Shown here: in pieces, positions 1-10,522 of the stretch | How positions within the stretch are numbered: position 1 is the first letter of the stretch | Layout: every line of letters starts with the position of its first letter | Assembly (NCBI GenBank): GCA_903933115.1 | Contig: CAIZIT010000078.1 | Location: 31,194 to 95,193, forward strand | DNA length: 64,000 bases | Source: an uncultured Burkholderiales bacterium | GTDB lineage: Bacteria; Pseudomonadota; Gammaproteobacteria; Burkholderiales; Burkholderiaceae_C | Reading direction: 5' to 3' | The notes under the pieces: model-generated | What the model was told of the DNA's origin: nothing | What the model saw: only the letters and a program-made list of their open reading frames with translations | Database searches by the model: none | Made by a program: the position numbers and the translations under genes

Positions 1-226
1 CCATGGGGTCAAAGACGACCATGTGAGAAAAACCAAAGCTCACACTGCCCTCATTGGCCAGCATGATCTCCATGATGCTCACCACCAGCAGTGTCAAAAG
101 TGTCAACACAAAAGTCAAGGTTCTCTTGGGCGTTTGAACGCCAAGGTCGATCAAAGAGATGATGCAGGTCATCACCAACAAAACAACCTCAGGACTGATG
201 CTGATCCAACTTGAAACGTCGATCAT
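1..226 (-). CDS. nuoN: NADH-quinone oxidoreductase subunit N, N-terminal part (cut by window edge)
   Basis: Only the first 75 residues are present; the frame runs open off the left edge. It starts at an ATG complementary to 224-226 and begins MIDVSSWISISPEVV, followed by a hydrophobic stretch and a short loop, as expected for the first membrane helices of NuoN. NuoN is one of three antiporter-like proton-pumping subunits in the membrane arm of complex I. It lies 43 bases downstream of nuoM on the same strand, the usual last place of a nuo operon. The identification rests mainly on position plus the hydrophobic N-terminus. Confidence 0.88.
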   Translation of the reverse strand, partial: MIDVSSWISISPEVVLLVMTCIISLIDLGVQTPKRTLTFVLTLLTLLVVSIMEIMLANEGSVSFGFSHMVVFDPM

Positions 227-269
227 GTTAGTTTTCCACTCTTAGAATAATTGATGTTTGAAAGAAATT

Positions 270-1748
270 TCATGACGCAATCTTGCTCGTTGCAGCCAAC
301 TTGAGCAACTCAGTGACCGAGTTGCCCATGACATCCGTAAAGGGCTTAGGGTCCACCCCCATGGCAATGACGGCCAATGCGAGCAAGAGCAGCATGACAA
401 ATTCTCTGGAGTTGATGTCCTCCAACTCAGCCACCTCAGGCTTGGTGACTGGACCAAGATAGACGCGTTTGACCATCCACAGCGTATAGGCCGCGCCAAA
501 AATCAGGGCCGTAGCCGCACCAAGACCTAACCATAAATTCTCTTTGACACTGGCCAAAATGACCATCCACTCACCCACAAAACCTGCAGTACCTGGCAGT
601 CCACAGTTGGCCATGGCAAACAAAAGAGCAAATGCGGCAAACTTGGGCATGGTGTTGATCACACCGCCGTATGAGGAAATTTCTCTTGAATGAACTCGGT
701 CATACAAGACGCCAATGCACAAGAACATGGCACCGGAGACAAAACCGTGGGCAATCATCTGTACCAATGCCCCTTCAAGCCCCAAGGGGGTGAAGAGAAA
801 AATACCCAGACTCACAAAACCCATGTGGGCCACTGACGAATAGGCCACCAATTTCTTCATGTCCTCTTGCACCAAGGCCACCAACCCTACATAGATCACA
901 GCCACCAAGGACAAGCCCAGCAACAAGGGAGCCCACATGTGAGAGGCATCGGGCAAGATGGGCAATGAAAAACGGATGAAACCGTAGGCACCCAATTTCA
1001 GCATGATGGCCGCCAAAATGGCTGAGCCACCTGTTGGCGCCTCAACGTGCACGTCGGGGAGCCAAGTGTGCACGGGCCACATTGGAACCTTGACCGCAAA
1101 TGCGGCAAAGAAAGCAAAGAAAAGCAAGGTCTGCGCTTGTGAAGACAGTGGCAACTGGTACCAACGGGTGAGCTCAAAGCTCCCCCCCGATTGGACATAC
1201 AAATAGATCAAACCCACCAACATCAACACAGAACCCAAAAGGGTATACAAAAAGAATTTGAAGGCGGCATAAATTTTTCGAGGCCCCCCCCAAACACCAA
1301 TGATCAAATACATGGGGATCAAAGTGGCTTCAAAAAACACATAAAAAAGCAAGGCATCCAATGCTGCAAACACGCCCATCATGAGTCCACTCAAGACGAG
1401 AAATGCACCCATGTACTGATGGACTCGCTCAGTGATCACTTCCCAAGCAGCAATGACGACAATCAAGGTGATGAAGGCCGTGAGCAAAATAAACCAAATG
1501 GAAATGCCATCAATGCCCAAGTGATAAAACACATTGAATCGCTCGATCCATGAGACATTTTCCACAAACTGCATTTGTCCCTGTGTGGCATCAAAATGGG
1601 TGTAGAGCGGAATCGTTGCCAAAAGGCTGAACAAAGCCCCAATCAGTGCCACCCAACGAACAACCTTGGCATGCTGATCGCGTCCAAAAAGAAGCAAGAC
1701 CAAACCGAAGATGATCGGTGTCCAGATCGCTATGCTTAACAGTCCCAT
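270..1748 (-). CDS. nuoM: NADH-quinone oxidoreductase subunit M
   Basis: A 492-residue polytopic membrane protein of the complex I antiporter-like family (Mrp-type), normal length for NuoM. The key charged residues of the proton channel are visible: a glutamate at 140 in the context FYVFFEATLIP and a lysine at 220 in AVKVPMWPVHTWLPD, followed by the family signature around HVEAPTGGS. It pumps protons across the inner membrane, coupled to quinone reduction by the peripheral arm. It sits between nuoL and nuoN in the standard order. Confidence 0.97.
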   Translation of the reverse strand: MGLLSIAIWTPIIFGLVLLLFGRDQHAKVVRWVALIGALFSLLATIPLYTHFDATQGQMQFVENVSWIERFNVFYHLGIDGISIWFILLTAFITLIVVIAAWEVITERVHQYMGAFLVLSGLMMGVFAALDALLFYVFFEATLIPMYLIIGVWGGPRKIYAAFKFFLYTLLGSVLMLVGLIYLYVQSGGSFELTRWYQLPLSSQAQTLLFFAFFAAFAVKVPMWPVHTWLPDVHVEAPTGGSAILAAIMLKLGAYGFIRFSLPILPDASHMWAPLLLGLSLVAVIYVGLVALVQEDMKKLVAYSSVAHMGFVSLGIFLFTPLGLEGALVQMIAHGFVSGAMFLCIGVLYDRVHSREISSYGGVINTMPKFAAFALLFAMANCGLPGTAGFVGEWMVILASVKENLWLGLGAATALIFGAAYTLWMVKRVYLGPVTKPEVAELEDINSREFVMLLLLALAVIAMGVDPKPFTDVMGNSVTELLKLAATSKIAS

Positions 1749-1790
1749 GTTGTTTCGATTCTCTCTATTTTTACAATTTCAATGACGAGT

Positions 1791-3815
1791 TCAGAATGAC
1801 GGCTTGAGCCATACAAACCAAGACATCAACAAAAACACGCCCAGTATCATGACCAAAGCATAATGGTATAAAAATCCACTTTGCAAGGGACGTATCCACA
1901 CGGCCAACTTGCCCATCAAGCGCCATGTACCGTTGACCAACCAGCCGTCAATGATGCGTTGGTCAGCGGTTTTCCAAAGTACTCCGCCCAATAAACGCCC
2001 ACCTCGAGCAAGCACGTTTTCATTGAACCAGTCGAGGTAATATTTATTCTCAAGGATATTTTGTAGCCACGACAATCGGGCCTTGAACCAAGCCGGAATG
2101 GCTGGATTAACCATGTAGAAGTAAAATGCACTGAAGACTCCGCCAAGAGCCAACCAAAACGGCACCGTGCTCCAAGCCAGAGCACCCATTGCAAAGGGAC
2201 CTTCAAAATGCTCTGCCAACTCGTGCATCACAGGGTGATGCTCGTTTTGGATGCGAATGGCGTCACTCAAAAAGTCTGAGTACAAAACACCTTCAACCGT
2301 GAAGTAGCCAATGAGGACCGAAGGAATGGCCAGCAAAATCAATGGCAAGGTCACCACCCAGGGGGACTCATGGGGATGATCATCATGGCCGTGGCCATGA
2401 CCGTGATCATCGTGATGCGCATCTGGGTTCAAGTGATAGCGCTCCTCTCCATGAAAGACCAAGAAGTACATTCTGAAAGAGTAAAAGGCTGTGACGAACA
2501 CACCCGCTAAAACGGCAAAGTAAGCAAAGCTCGATCCTGGGAGGTGACTTTCGGCCACAGCCTCAATGATGCTGTCTTTGGAGTAAAAACCTGAAAAGAA
2601 CGGCGTGCCGATCAAGGCCAAAGAACCGAGTAAAGAAGTGATCCAAGTGATGGGCATGTACTTTCTGAGCCCCCCCATCCAACGGATGTCTTGATTGTGA
2701 TGCACGCCCATGATGACAGAGCCAGCTGCCAAGAACAACAAGGCTTTGAAAAACGCATGGGTCATCAAATGGAAGATGGACACAGGGTATGCTGAAACAC
2801 CCAAAGCCACCGTCATATAGCCCAATTGCGAGAGCGTTGAATAGGCAACCACTCTTTTGATGTCGTTTTGAATGATGCCCAAAAAGCCCATGAACAAAGC
2901 GGTGATGGAGCCAATCACCAACACAAAATTCAAAGCGACATCGCTCATCTCAAAAATCATAGACATGCGAGAGACCATGAAGATACCAGCCGTCACCATC
3001 GTGGCCGCATGAATCAACGCAGAGATGGGTGTAGGACCTTCCATGGAGTCTGGCAACCAAACATGCAAAGGAAACTGTGCACTTTTACCCATGGCGCCGA
3101 TGAAGAGACAAATGGAGATGACCGTGACCAGCAGCCAATCGGTTCCGGGCAGTAGGGTCTGAGATTGAGAGGCGATTTTGTCAAAGACTTCCACGTAGTT
3201 CAAACTACCCGTGTAGGCCGCAATGAGGCCAATGCCCAAGATGAATCCAAAGTCACCCACACGGTTGACCAAGAAGGCTTTCATGTTTGCAAAAATAGCA
3301 CTGGGCTTGTTGAACCAAAAACCGATCAACAAATACGACACCAAACCCACACCCTCCCAACCAAAGAAGAGTTGCAACAAATTGTTGCTCATCACCAGCA
3401 TCAACATGGCGAAGGTAAAGAGCGAGATGTAGGAGAAGAATCGGTTGTACCCCTCATCTTCGTGCATGTAGCCAATGGTGTAGATGTGAACCATCAAGGA
3501 AACAAAGGTCACGACACACATCATGAGTGCAGTGAGTCCATCGATCAAAAAGCCCACTTCCATCTTCAAGTCGCCCACTTGCATCCAGTTGTAGAGCGTT
3601 CCCTCAAAGCGAGCCCCATCCATCGCCACACTTTGAAGTGTTAAGGCGGACAAGACAAAGGCAATGAAAACACCCAGTATCGTCACCCCATGACTGGCGC
3701 GACGCCCAATGACGTTTCCACCCATGTGAGTTCCCAACACACCTGAGAGAATGGAGCCTAGCAAAGGCGCCAAAGGAATCATTGTGAGGGTTGTGAGATT
3801 AAGCGTTTGACTCAT
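1791..3815 (-). CDS. nuoL: NADH-quinone oxidoreductase subunit L
   Basis: A 674-residue membrane protein, the largest antiporter-like subunit of complex I, with the C-terminal lateral helix region. Channel residues seen: glutamate 154 in FFGWEGVGLVSYLLIG and lysine 244 in AMGKSAQFPLHVWLPD. A loop at residues 461-482 is very rich in histidine and aspartate (HHDDHGHGHGHDDHPHE). The gene is 32 bases downstream of nuoK and 42 bases upstream of nuoM. NuoL is the distal proton pump, and its long amphipathic helix runs along the membrane arm in known structures. Confidence 0.97.
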   Translation of the reverse strand: MSQTLNLTTLTMIPLAPLLGSILSGVLGTHMGGNVIGRRASHGVTILGVFIAFVLSALTLQSVAMDGARFEGTLYNWMQVGDLKMEVGFLIDGLTALMMCVVTFVSLMVHIYTIGYMHEDEGYNRFFSYISLFTFAMLMLVMSNNLLQLFFGWEGVGLVSYLLIGFWFNKPSAIFANMKAFLVNRVGDFGFILGIGLIAAYTGSLNYVEVFDKIASQSQTLLPGTDWLLVTVISICLFIGAMGKSAQFPLHVWLPDSMEGPTPISALIHAATMVTAGIFMVSRMSMIFEMSDVALNFVLVIGSITALFMGFLGIIQNDIKRVVAYSTLSQLGYMTVALGVSAYPVSIFHLMTHAFFKALLFLAAGSVIMGVHHNQDIRWMGGLRKYMPITWITSLLGSLALIGTPFFSGFYSKDSIIEAVAESHLPGSSFAYFAVLAGVFVTAFYSFRMYFLVFHGEERYHLNPDAHHDDHGHGHGHDDHPHESPWVVTLPLILLAIPSVLIGYFTVEGVLYSDFLSDAIRIQNEHHPVMHELAEHFEGPFAMGALAWSTVPFWLALGGVFSAFYFYMVNPAIPAWFKARLSWLQNILENKYYLDWFNENVLARGGRLLGGVLWKTADQRIIDGWLVNGTWRLMGKLAVWIRPLQSGFLYHYALVMILGVFLLMSWFVWLKPSF

Positions 3816-3847
3816 GAATTCAATGTATGTTTAGTGAAATGACTCAA

Positions 3848-4156
3848 TCAACCTTTAAGCGTATTGAGTTCATCAACGTTGATGCTGGATCGGTTTCTGA
3901 ATAAAAGTACCAAAATGGCCAATCCAATCGCCGACTCTGCGGCAGCGACTGTCAAAATAAAGAAGACAAACACTTGTCCTTGGATGTCGTTGAGATAGTG
4001 CGAAAAGGCAATGAAATTCATATTCACTGCCAAGAGCATCAACTCAATGGCCATCAATAGCACAATGATATTTTTACGGTTTAAAAAGATGCCTGTGACC
4101 GAGAGCGCAAATAAAATGGCGCCCAGGGTCAAGTAGTGTCCAAGAGTTACGGTCAT
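3848..4156 (-). CDS. nuoK: NADH-quinone oxidoreductase subunit K
   Basis: A 102-residue protein with three hydrophobic segments, the standard size for NuoK (ND4L). Two membrane glutamates typical of the family are present in the second and third segments ([10 protein letters not shown] and [10 protein letters not shown]). These glutamates lie on the proton path between the quinone site and the antiporter subunits. The ATG overlaps the stop codon of nuoJ by four bases, implying translational coupling. Confidence 0.97.
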   Translation of the reverse strand: MTVTLGHYLTLGAILFALSVTGIFLNRKNIIVLLMAIELMLLAVNMNFIAFSHYLNDIQGQVFVFFILTVAAAESAIGLAILVLLFRNRSSINVDELNTLKG

Positions 4157-4842
4157 TTCTTTGGCTCCGAATCTTTGTTTTGCCCGAGTGCAGCATTGTC
4201 TTGCGCCTCAGGCACCACCACCTCATCAGCAACGGCTTTGACAGCCTGCATCTTCACAATACTCAGGCGGTCTGATGCTCGCACACGGACTTGCTCGGAT
4301 GGGTTTTGGTACTTGCTGTCCTTTCTGCCCCTGAGCGTCAATGCAATGGCTGCAATGATCGCCACCAATAAAATAACCGCAGCAAGCTCCAAGGGGTACA
4401 AGTACTCAGTGTACAAAGACACGCCCAGCAATTGTGTGTTGGAGTACTGTGAGCCACTGAGCACATCCGCACCCAATTGCTTGGCGGGCTGACTCAATCT
4501 GAATCCCCCCATCAAGACCGCAGCCAATTCCAGGGCAATGACCGAACCGATTGTGGCAGCGAGTGGGAAATTGTTCCAAAACCCTCTTCTCAACGCTTCG
4601 ACATCAATATCGAGCATCATCACCACGAAAAGAAACAGCACCATCACTGCGCCCACATAAACCAACACCAGAGTGATGGATAGAAACTCCGCCTCTAAGA
4701 GCATCCAAATTCCAGATGCTTGAAAGAAACTGAGCACCAAAAAAAGTGCTGCATGAACGGGGTTGCTCACCGTGATCACGCGAAACGCAGCCACCAAAAG
4801 AATGGCTGAAAAGACATAAAAAAGAGCTGACTGAGGATCCAT
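4153..4842 (-). CDS. nuoJ: NADH-quinone oxidoreductase subunit J
   Basis: About 229 residues from the ATG at 4842 ([13 protein letters not shown]). The frame is open to a TTG at 4890, but that adds a polar stretch overlapping the nuoI stop, so the ATG is preferred. Five hydrophobic segments fill the first two thirds, including the glycine-rich TM3 region ([19 protein letters not shown]) that forms a pi-bulge in the family. The polar C-terminal tail is longer than in the E. coli protein. NuoJ (ND6) links the quinone site to the proton pumps. nuoK follows with a 4-base overlap. Confidence 0.95.
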   Translation of the reverse strand: MDPQSALFYVFSAILLVAAFRVITVSNPVHAALFLVLSFFQASGIWMLLEAEFLSITLVLVYVGAVMVLFLFVVMMLDIDVEALRRGFWNNFPLAATIGSVIALELAAVLMGGFRLSQPAKQLGADVLSGSQYSNTQLLGVSLYTEYLYPLELAAVILLVAIIAAIALTLRGRKDSKYQNPSEQVRVRASDRLSIVKMQAVKAVADEVVVPEAQDNAALGQNKDSEPKK

Positions 4843-4886
4843 ATGTTTTGATGAGGTTTGTCGTGTTTTTTTATGAAAACGTAAGA

Positions 4887-5408
4887 TCAACGGTAAATGG
4901 CATCAGCCGCCTTGTTTTTGGCGATTTCGGGTTCGTAACGATCCCCGACGGCCAAAAGCATTTCTTTGGTGAAGTACAAGTCACCTCTTTTTTCACCGTG
5001 GTACTCAAAGATGTGGGTCTCTACGATTGAGTCAACGGGGCAACTCTCTTCACAAAATCCACAAAAAATGCATTTGGTCAAATCAATGTCGTAACGACTC
5101 GTTCTTCTTGAGCCATCTTCTCTCACATCGGACTCAATGGTGATGGCCATGGCAGGACAGACCGCCTCACACAATTTACAAGCAATGCAACGCTCCTCGC
5201 CGTTTTCATACCTTCTCAAAGCGTGCAGGCCTCTGAAGCGAGGGCTGGCTGGTGTTTTTTCTTCTGGAAACTGAATGGTGATCTTTCGGGCGAAAAGATA
5301 TCTGCCAGTCAATGCCATGCCCTTGAACAACTCGAGCAGCAAAAAGCTGGACAAGAAATCCTTCCAAGAAAAAGCGGATCGATCGGTACTGATAGAAAGC
5401 GTGGTCAT
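4887..5408 (-). CDS. nuoI: NADH-quinone oxidoreductase subunit I (2x[4Fe-4S])
   Basis: A 173-residue ferredoxin-like subunit of the complex I connecting arm. Two complete 4Fe-4S motifs are visible: cysteines 74, 77, 80 and 84 ([12 protein letters not shown]) and 113, 116, 119 and 123 ([12 protein letters not shown]). These carry clusters N6a and N6b, which pass electrons from NuoG to NuoB. An N-terminal amphipathic helix ([18 protein letters not shown]) would sit on the membrane. It lies between nuoH and nuoJ, as usual. Confidence 0.98.
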   Translation of the reverse strand: MTTLSISTDRSAFSWKDFLSSFLLLELFKGMALTGRYLFARKITIQFPEEKTPASPRFRGLHALRRYENGEERCIACKLCEAVCPAMAITIESDVREDGSRRTSRYDIDLTKCIFCGFCEESCPVDSIVETHIFEYHGEKRGDLYFTKEMLLAVGDRYEPEIAKNKAADAIYR

Positions 5409-5428
5409 CTCAATTTACTCCAGACTTA

Positions 5429-6511
5429 TTAGTTCCAGATGTTCCATGGTGTTTGCATCCAAAGGCCAACCACCACCAACCACACCAAAGTGATCGGTAT
5501 AAAGATTTTCCAGCCCAAGCGCATGATTTGATCGTATCTAAAGCGTGGGAAAGTCGCCCTCACCCACAAAAACATGGTGACCACGACAAAGGTCTTCGCA
5601 GCCATCCAGATCCAACCGGGGATCCAAGCCAACAGTTCCGACTCAACGGGCGGAAGCCATCCACCAAGGAACATGATGACCGACATGGTCGAGACCAATA
5701 TCATGTTGGCATACTCTGCCAAAAAGAACATGGCGAAAGACATACCTGAGTATTCGATCATGTGGCCAGCCACAATTTCAGACTCGCCCTCAACCACGTC
5801 AAAGGGGTGTCTATTGGTCTCTGCCAAACCAGCGATGAAGTAAACAACAAAGATGGGCAGCAGTGGTAGCCAATTCCAAGACAAGAACCCCAAGCCCATG
5901 GAGGCGAACGTTCCTTTGTTTTGTCCCATCACGATTTCAGACATGTTCAATGAACCCGTGACCATCAACACCACCACCAAACAAAAGCCCATCGCAATTT
6001 CATAGCTCACCATCTGAGCCGACGCCCGCATGGCACCTAAAAATGCGTACTTGGAGTTGGAGGCCCAACCCGCGATGATCACGCCATAAACCTCAAGCGA
6101 TGTGATGGCCATCAAGAAAAGCAATCCTGCATTGACATTGGCCAAGGCCACCTCAGGACCAAAGGGCACCACTGCCCAAGCTGCCAAAGCAGGCATGATG
6201 GTCATGATCGGACCCAACAAAAACAAGCCAGAGTGGGCCTGTGTAGGCATGATGATCTCTTTGGTCAAAAGTTTGAGCGCATCGGCAATGGGCTGCAAAA
6301 GACCAAAAGGACCCGTTCGGTTGGGGCCCACACGAATTTGCGTAAAACCAATCGCTTTTCTCTCCCAAAGGGTGAGGTAAGCAACGCAAAGCATCAAAGG
6401 GAGCAAAAGCGCAACGATTTTTAACAAAGTCCACACAACGGGCCAAGCCATTTGCGCCCACCAAGACTCGGAGATCAAACCCAGGCCCCAATTGAAAATC
6501 AAATCCACCAT
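5429..6511 (-). CDS. nuoH: NADH-quinone oxidoreductase subunit H
   Basis: About 360 residues with eight or so membrane segments; NuoH (ND1) forms much of the quinone-binding cavity. Seen: [21 protein letters not shown] near residue 50, the family signature, and the [19 protein letters not shown] loop rich in acidic residues facing the quinone tunnel. The start at 6511 (MVDLIFN) is chosen over an upstream in-frame ATG at 6535 because it lies 5 bases after the nuoG stop and has a GGGGAGAT ribosome site just before it. Confidence 0.96.
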   Translation of the reverse strand: MVDLIFNWGLGLISESWWAQMAWPVVWTLLKIVALLLPLMLCVAYLTLWERKAIGFTQIRVGPNRTGPFGLLQPIADALKLLTKEIIMPTQAHSGLFLLGPIMTIMPALAAWAVVPFGPEVALANVNAGLLFLMAITSLEVYGVIIAGWASNSKYAFLGAMRASAQMVSYEIAMGFCLVVVLMVTGSLNMSEIVMGQNKGTFASMGLGFLSWNWLPLLPIFVVYFIAGLAETNRHPFDVVEGESEIVAGHMIEYSGMSFAMFFLAEYANMILVSTMSVIMFLGGWLPPVESELLAWIPGWIWMAAKTFVVVTMFLWVRATFPRFRYDQIMRLGWKIFIPITLVWLVVVGLWMQTPWNIWN

Positions 6512-6515
6512 GGCC

Positions 6516-8645
6516 TTATCTCCCCATCCTGGCATCTGCAGTCAATTGCAATGAAGATGAACGGCGCACCAACGCGTCGAGCTGATAGCTGGCACTCACG
6601 CAAGGGCTCTCCTCGCTCGCCACCAACTTGATCGCACCGTGTGTCTTGTTGGACAGAACACTCTCGATAGCGGGCAAACTGGCCTTCATCTTCAGCCTCA
6701 CATCCTCAACGCTCTCGTATTCAAAACCAGGTAAATCAAGCACATTGGCCAAAACACGCAAAACCTTCCAAGCCGGCCGGGTCTCGGCCAAGGGCCTCAC
6801 CACGGCATGGAACGTTTGAGCACGTCCCTCTGTATTCACAAAGGTACCTGGCGTTTCGCTGAACGGCGCAATGGGCAAAAGCACATCGCTGAATTCCAAG
6901 TTCGTCTTAAAGGGTGAGAGGCTCACAACCAAATCCATTTGCTTTAAGGCCTCAATGGCTTGATCTGAATGAGCACAATCAAATTGGGGCTCCACATTCA
7001 AAAGTACCGCCGCCTTCAAGGCCCCGGGCTTGAACATCTCTTGAACATTCAGGCCCCTTGAGTTTAAAGCGGGTCTAGCGCCAACATACTGTGCACCCAC
7101 CGTGTTCGCGCTCTCGCCTAAGAAGCCAAATGTTGAAGAAACCGCTTGAGCGATCCAGTCCACCAGCGCCAACAAAGCACTTGAATTGGGGTGATGCGCA
7201 AAGGCGTTACCCAACAAAATGCACTTATGGCCTTGGATCTCTGTCAATGATTTTGCAATTCTTGAGATCGTGGCTTGATCGCCTGAACCCGTCATGCCTT
7301 GAATCTCAGCGGGAAGCGTGCTGGAAGTGATTTTGGCAACCTCGTGGCAAAGCATGACGAGCGCATCACCCCAGTCTTGACTGGGTACGTTCAAAGACTC
7401 TTGGACGGACATGGCCCAATCGGGATTGAAAGCGTTGAGACTCATGACCTTGCCACCGAGTTTGCTGGCTTGGCGTACACGCTGGGCAAGCAAGGGGTGG
7501 TCTTTGCGAATATTCGATCCAATGACCAATACGCGTTGCATCTGATTCAAAGAGGCTATGGATGTGCCCAGCCAATGAACCTGTCCATCGTGATGGAAAT
7601 CTGCCGCTCGCAACCTGGAGTCCACATTTTCACTGCCCAATGCGCGAGTCAACTCACTGCCCAAGTACAACTCTTCCAGGGTGCTAGAAGGCCCCATCAA
7701 CGTGCCAATGCTCTGTGCACCATGACGAGCTTTCACATCCTTTAAGCCGTGAGCGATGAAGTTCAAAGCCGTTTGCCAATCCACCTCGCTCCAAACACCT
7801 GCTTGTTTGATCATGGGCGTCTTCAATCGATCAGCCGAACTCAAAGCCTCGTAGGAGAAACGATCCCGATCAGCAATCCAGCACTCATTGACCGCTTCAT
7901 TTTCAAGGGGTACGACCCGTAAGACTTGATGGTTCTTAACTTGTACGACCAAGTTCGCACCGGTGGCATCATGGGGGCTGATGGACTTGCGACGGCTCAG
8001 CTCCCAAGTTCTTGCTTGATAGCGAAACGGCTTACTGGTCAATGCACCCACAGGGCAGATGTCAATCATGTTGCCAGAGAGCTCAGAGTCAACGCTCGAG
8101 CCGACAAAACTCTCAATCTCAGAATGCTCACCTCGGTGAGTCATCCCCAACTCCATCACGCCCGCAATTTCTTGACCAAAGCGCACACATCTTGTGCAAT
8201 GAATGCAGCGGCTCATCTCCTGCATGCTGATCAAAGGACCTACATCCTTATGAAAAACAACTCGTTTTTCTTCTTCATATCTTGAGGAGGATCCTCCATA
8301 CCCAACGGCCAAATCTTGAAGCTGACACTCACCGCCTTGATCGCAAATAGGGCAATCCAAAGGGTGATTGATCAGCAAAAACTCCATGACCGACTTTTGT
8401 GCCTTGGTGGCTTTGTCAGACTGGGTTCTCACGATCATGCCTTGGGTGACCGGTGTGGCACATGCGGGCATGGGTTTAGGAGCCTTCTCGACATCGACCA
8501 AACACATCCTGCAATTCGCTGCAATGCTTAACTTTTTATGGTAACAAAAGTGCGGAATGTAGTTGCCAGCTTTTTCAGCGGCGTGCATCACCATGCTGCC
8601 TTCCAGCACTTCAATTTTCTTACCGTCAAGTTCAATTTCAACCAT
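6516..8645 (-). CDS. nuoG: NADH-quinone oxidoreductase subunit G
   Basis: A 709-residue molybdopterin-oxidoreductase-fold subunit of the peripheral arm. The N-terminal 2Fe-2S domain has cysteines 34, 45, 48 and 62. Next come the [14 protein letters not shown] motif (His plus three Cys, cluster N5) and the [11 protein letters not shown] ... CPVGAL set (N4). The extra N7 cysteine motif of E. coli is absent: the corresponding stretch ([14 protein letters not shown]) has no cysteine, as in mitochondria and many betaproteobacteria. The rest is the cofactor-less molybdopterin-like domain. It passes electrons from NuoF/E to NuoI. Confidence 0.97.
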   Translation of the reverse strand: MVEIELDGKKIEVLEGSMVMHAAEKAGNYIPHFCYHKKLSIAANCRMCLVDVEKAPKPMPACATPVTQGMIVRTQSDKATKAQKSVMEFLLINHPLDCPICDQGGECQLQDLAVGYGGSSSRYEEEKRVVFHKDVGPLISMQEMSRCIHCTRCVRFGQEIAGVMELGMTHRGEHSEIESFVGSSVDSELSGNMIDICPVGALTSKPFRYQARTWELSRRKSISPHDATGANLVVQVKNHQVLRVVPLENEAVNECWIADRDRFSYEALSSADRLKTPMIKQAGVWSEVDWQTALNFIAHGLKDVKARHGAQSIGTLMGPSSTLEELYLGSELTRALGSENVDSRLRAADFHHDGQVHWLGTSIASLNQMQRVLVIGSNIRKDHPLLAQRVRQASKLGGKVMSLNAFNPDWAMSVQESLNVPSQDWGDALVMLCHEVAKITSSTLPAEIQGMTGSGDQATISRIAKSLTEIQGHKCILLGNAFAHHPNSSALLALVDWIAQAVSSTFGFLGESANTVGAQYVGARPALNSRGLNVQEMFKPGALKAAVLLNVEPQFDCAHSDQAIEALKQMDLVVSLSPFKTNLEFSDVLLPIAPFSETPGTFVNTEGRAQTFHAVVRPLAETRPAWKVLRVLANVLDLPGFEYESVEDVRLKMKASLPAIESVLSNKTHGAIKLVASEESPCVSASYQLDALVRRSSSLQLTADARMGR

Positions 8646-8660
8646 GATTTACTTGTTACC

Positions 8661-10013
8661 TTATACGGTGGACTGAACGGCACAACATTTGTGCTCGATG
8701 TGGTGCTCAAATTCTGAACGGAAATGTTTGAGCATTCCTCTGACAGGCATTGCCGCAGCATCTCCTAAAGCACAAATGGTGCGGCCCATGATGTTCTCTG
8801 CCACGTTATCCAACATGTCTAAATCGCTTTGACGACCTTGGCCATTTTCAATTCGATCGACCATCCTCCAAAGCCAGCCCGTACCCTCACGACAGGGTGT
8901 GCATTGGCCACAGGATTCGTGCATGTAGAAGTAACTCAAGCGCTGCAGACTCTCAACCATACAACGGGTCTCGTCCATGACGATCACCGCACCAGAGCCC
9001 AACATCGACCCTGCTTTGGCAATCGAATCGTAGTCCATGGTGATCTCCATTGCCACTGAGGCAGGAAGCACCGGGGCCGAAGAGCCTCCAGGAATCACAG
9101 CCTTCAGAGCACGACCACCTCGAACACCACCAGCGAGTTCAAGCAACTTCGAAAAGGGTGTGCCCATTGGAATTTCATAGTTCCCGGGACGCTCCACATC
9201 TCCACTCACCGAGAAAATCTTTGTGCCACCATTGTTGGGCTTGCCACAGGCCAGATAGGCAGCACCACCATTGCGAATGATCCAAGGCACTGCAGCAAAG
9301 GTCTCCGTGTTGTTGATGGTGGTGGGTTTTCCGTACAAGCCAAAACTGGCTGGAAAGGGAGGCTTAAAGCGAGGCTGTCCCTTTTTGCCCTCCAAGGACT
9401 CCAAGAGCGCTGTTTCCTCTCCGCAAATGTATGCACCAAAACCATGGGCCGCATGCAACTGGAAAGAAAAACTGCTGCCCAGAATGTTTTGACCCAAATA
9501 GCCATGTGCCCTCGCCTCTTCAAGCGCCGCTTCAAAGCGCTCATAGGACTGGAAAATCTCTCCATGGATGTAGTTGTATCCGACCGTGATCCCCATAGCG
9601 TAAGCTGCAATGGCCATCCCCTCAATCACGATATGGGGGTTGAACTCAAGAATGTCACGATCTTTGCATGTACCAGGCTCACCCTCATCGGAGTTACACA
9701 CCAAGTACTTTTGACCTGGAAACTGACGAGGCATGAAGCTCCACTTCAGTCCCGTTGGAAAGCCAGCGCCTCCGCGACCACGAAGACCCGACTCTTTGAC
9801 CGTGGCAATGACTTGGTCTTGCGTCATGGGCTCAGAACCATCCAGACCCAAAATCTTTTTCAAGGCTTGATAACCACCACGGGCTTCATAATCCTTGATG
9901 GACCAATTTTTACCATTCAAGCCCGCATAGATTTGCGGATTGATGTGTCTATCGTGAAAGCAAGTCTCCAAGCCCGTGGCTTGAAACTCTTTGAGCAACG
10001 ACTCCAAACTCAT
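8661..10013 (-). CDS. nuoF: NADH-quinone oxidoreductase subunit F (FMN, NADH site)
   Basis: A 450-residue flavoprotein that oxidises NADH and holds FMN and the N3 4Fe-4S cluster. The glycine-rich NADH/FMN motifs [13 protein letters not shown] (residues 79-91) and [15 protein letters not shown] (106-120) are intact, as is [17 protein letters not shown]. The cluster ligands are [12 protein letters not shown] near residue 360 and a further cysteine near 407. The ATG overlaps the nuoE stop codon by four bases. Confidence 0.98.
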   Translation of the reverse strand: MSLESLLKEFQATGLETCFHDRHINPQIYAGLNGKNWSIKDYEARGGYQALKKILGLDGSEPMTQDQVIATVKESGLRGRGGAGFPTGLKWSFMPRQFPGQKYLVCNSDEGEPGTCKDRDILEFNPHIVIEGMAIAAYAMGITVGYNYIHGEIFQSYERFEAALEEARAHGYLGQNILGSSFSFQLHAAHGFGAYICGEETALLESLEGKKGQPRFKPPFPASFGLYGKPTTINNTETFAAVPWIIRNGGAAYLACGKPNNGGTKIFSVSGDVERPGNYEIPMGTPFSKLLELAGGVRGGRALKAVIPGGSSAPVLPASVAMEITMDYDSIAKAGSMLGSGAVIVMDETRCMVESLQRLSYFYMHESCGQCTPCREGTGWLWRMVDRIENGQGRQSDLDMLDNVAENIMGRTICALGDAAAMPVRGMLKHFRSEFEHHIEHKCCAVQSTV

Positions 10014-10522
10014 GATTGAGCCTCTTGTTTTAAACCTTCAATAAGCCGATCAATTTTGTCGTGCTCCATGAAACTGCACATGTTCACGTCATTGACCAGC
10101 AATACGGGTGCATCTGCACAAGCGCCCATGCACTCTGCCGGCTGCAAAGTGATCAACCCATCTTGGGTCGTCTGGCCCGGCTCAATGGACAGCTTGTCGC
10201 ACAAATGCTTCAAGGCCTCATTGCCGCCTCTCAACTGGCAAGGCAAGTTGGTGCACACATTGATCTTGAAGCGACCAACAGGCTCTTGGTTGTACATGTT
10301 GTAAAAAGTCGTGACCTCATGCACAGCAATTGCAGGTATGCCCAAATACTCAGCCAAAGCCCTCTCACTGGGAGGACTCACATGGCCGTAAGCTTTTTGA
10401 ATCAAGGTGAGGCAAGCCATCACGGCAGACTGCCTTTGCTCTTGAGGGTATTTGGCCGTTTCGCGATCAAAGGCGCTGACCAACTCCAAGCTGAACACGG
10501 TTTTGTCTGGTGATGCGCTCAT
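10010..10522 (-). CDS. nuoE: NADH-quinone oxidoreductase subunit E (2Fe-2S)
   Basis: A 170-residue thioredoxin-like 2Fe-2S protein. Ligands are cysteines 90 and 95 (NVCTNLPC) and 131 and 135 (ECMGACAD), the standard NuoE arrangement for cluster N1a. It forms the NADH dehydrogenase module with NuoF and NuoG. It overlaps nuoD upstream and nuoF downstream by four bases each, so the three are very likely translationally coupled. Confidence 0.98.
   Translation of the reverse strand: MSASPDKTVFSLELVSAFDRETAKYPQEQRQSAVMACLTLIQKAYGHVSPPSERALAEYLGIPAIAVHEVTTFYNMYNQEPVGRFKINVCTNLPCQLRGGNEALKHLCDKLSIEPGQTTQDGLITLQPAECMGACADAPVLLVNDVNMCSFMEHDKIDRLIEGLKQEAQS

Noticed and set aside
4843..4890. TTG start 16 codons before the chosen nuoJ ATG
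   Set aside because: The added residues are polar and precede the first membrane helix; NuoJ proteins start at MDPQ-like sequence.
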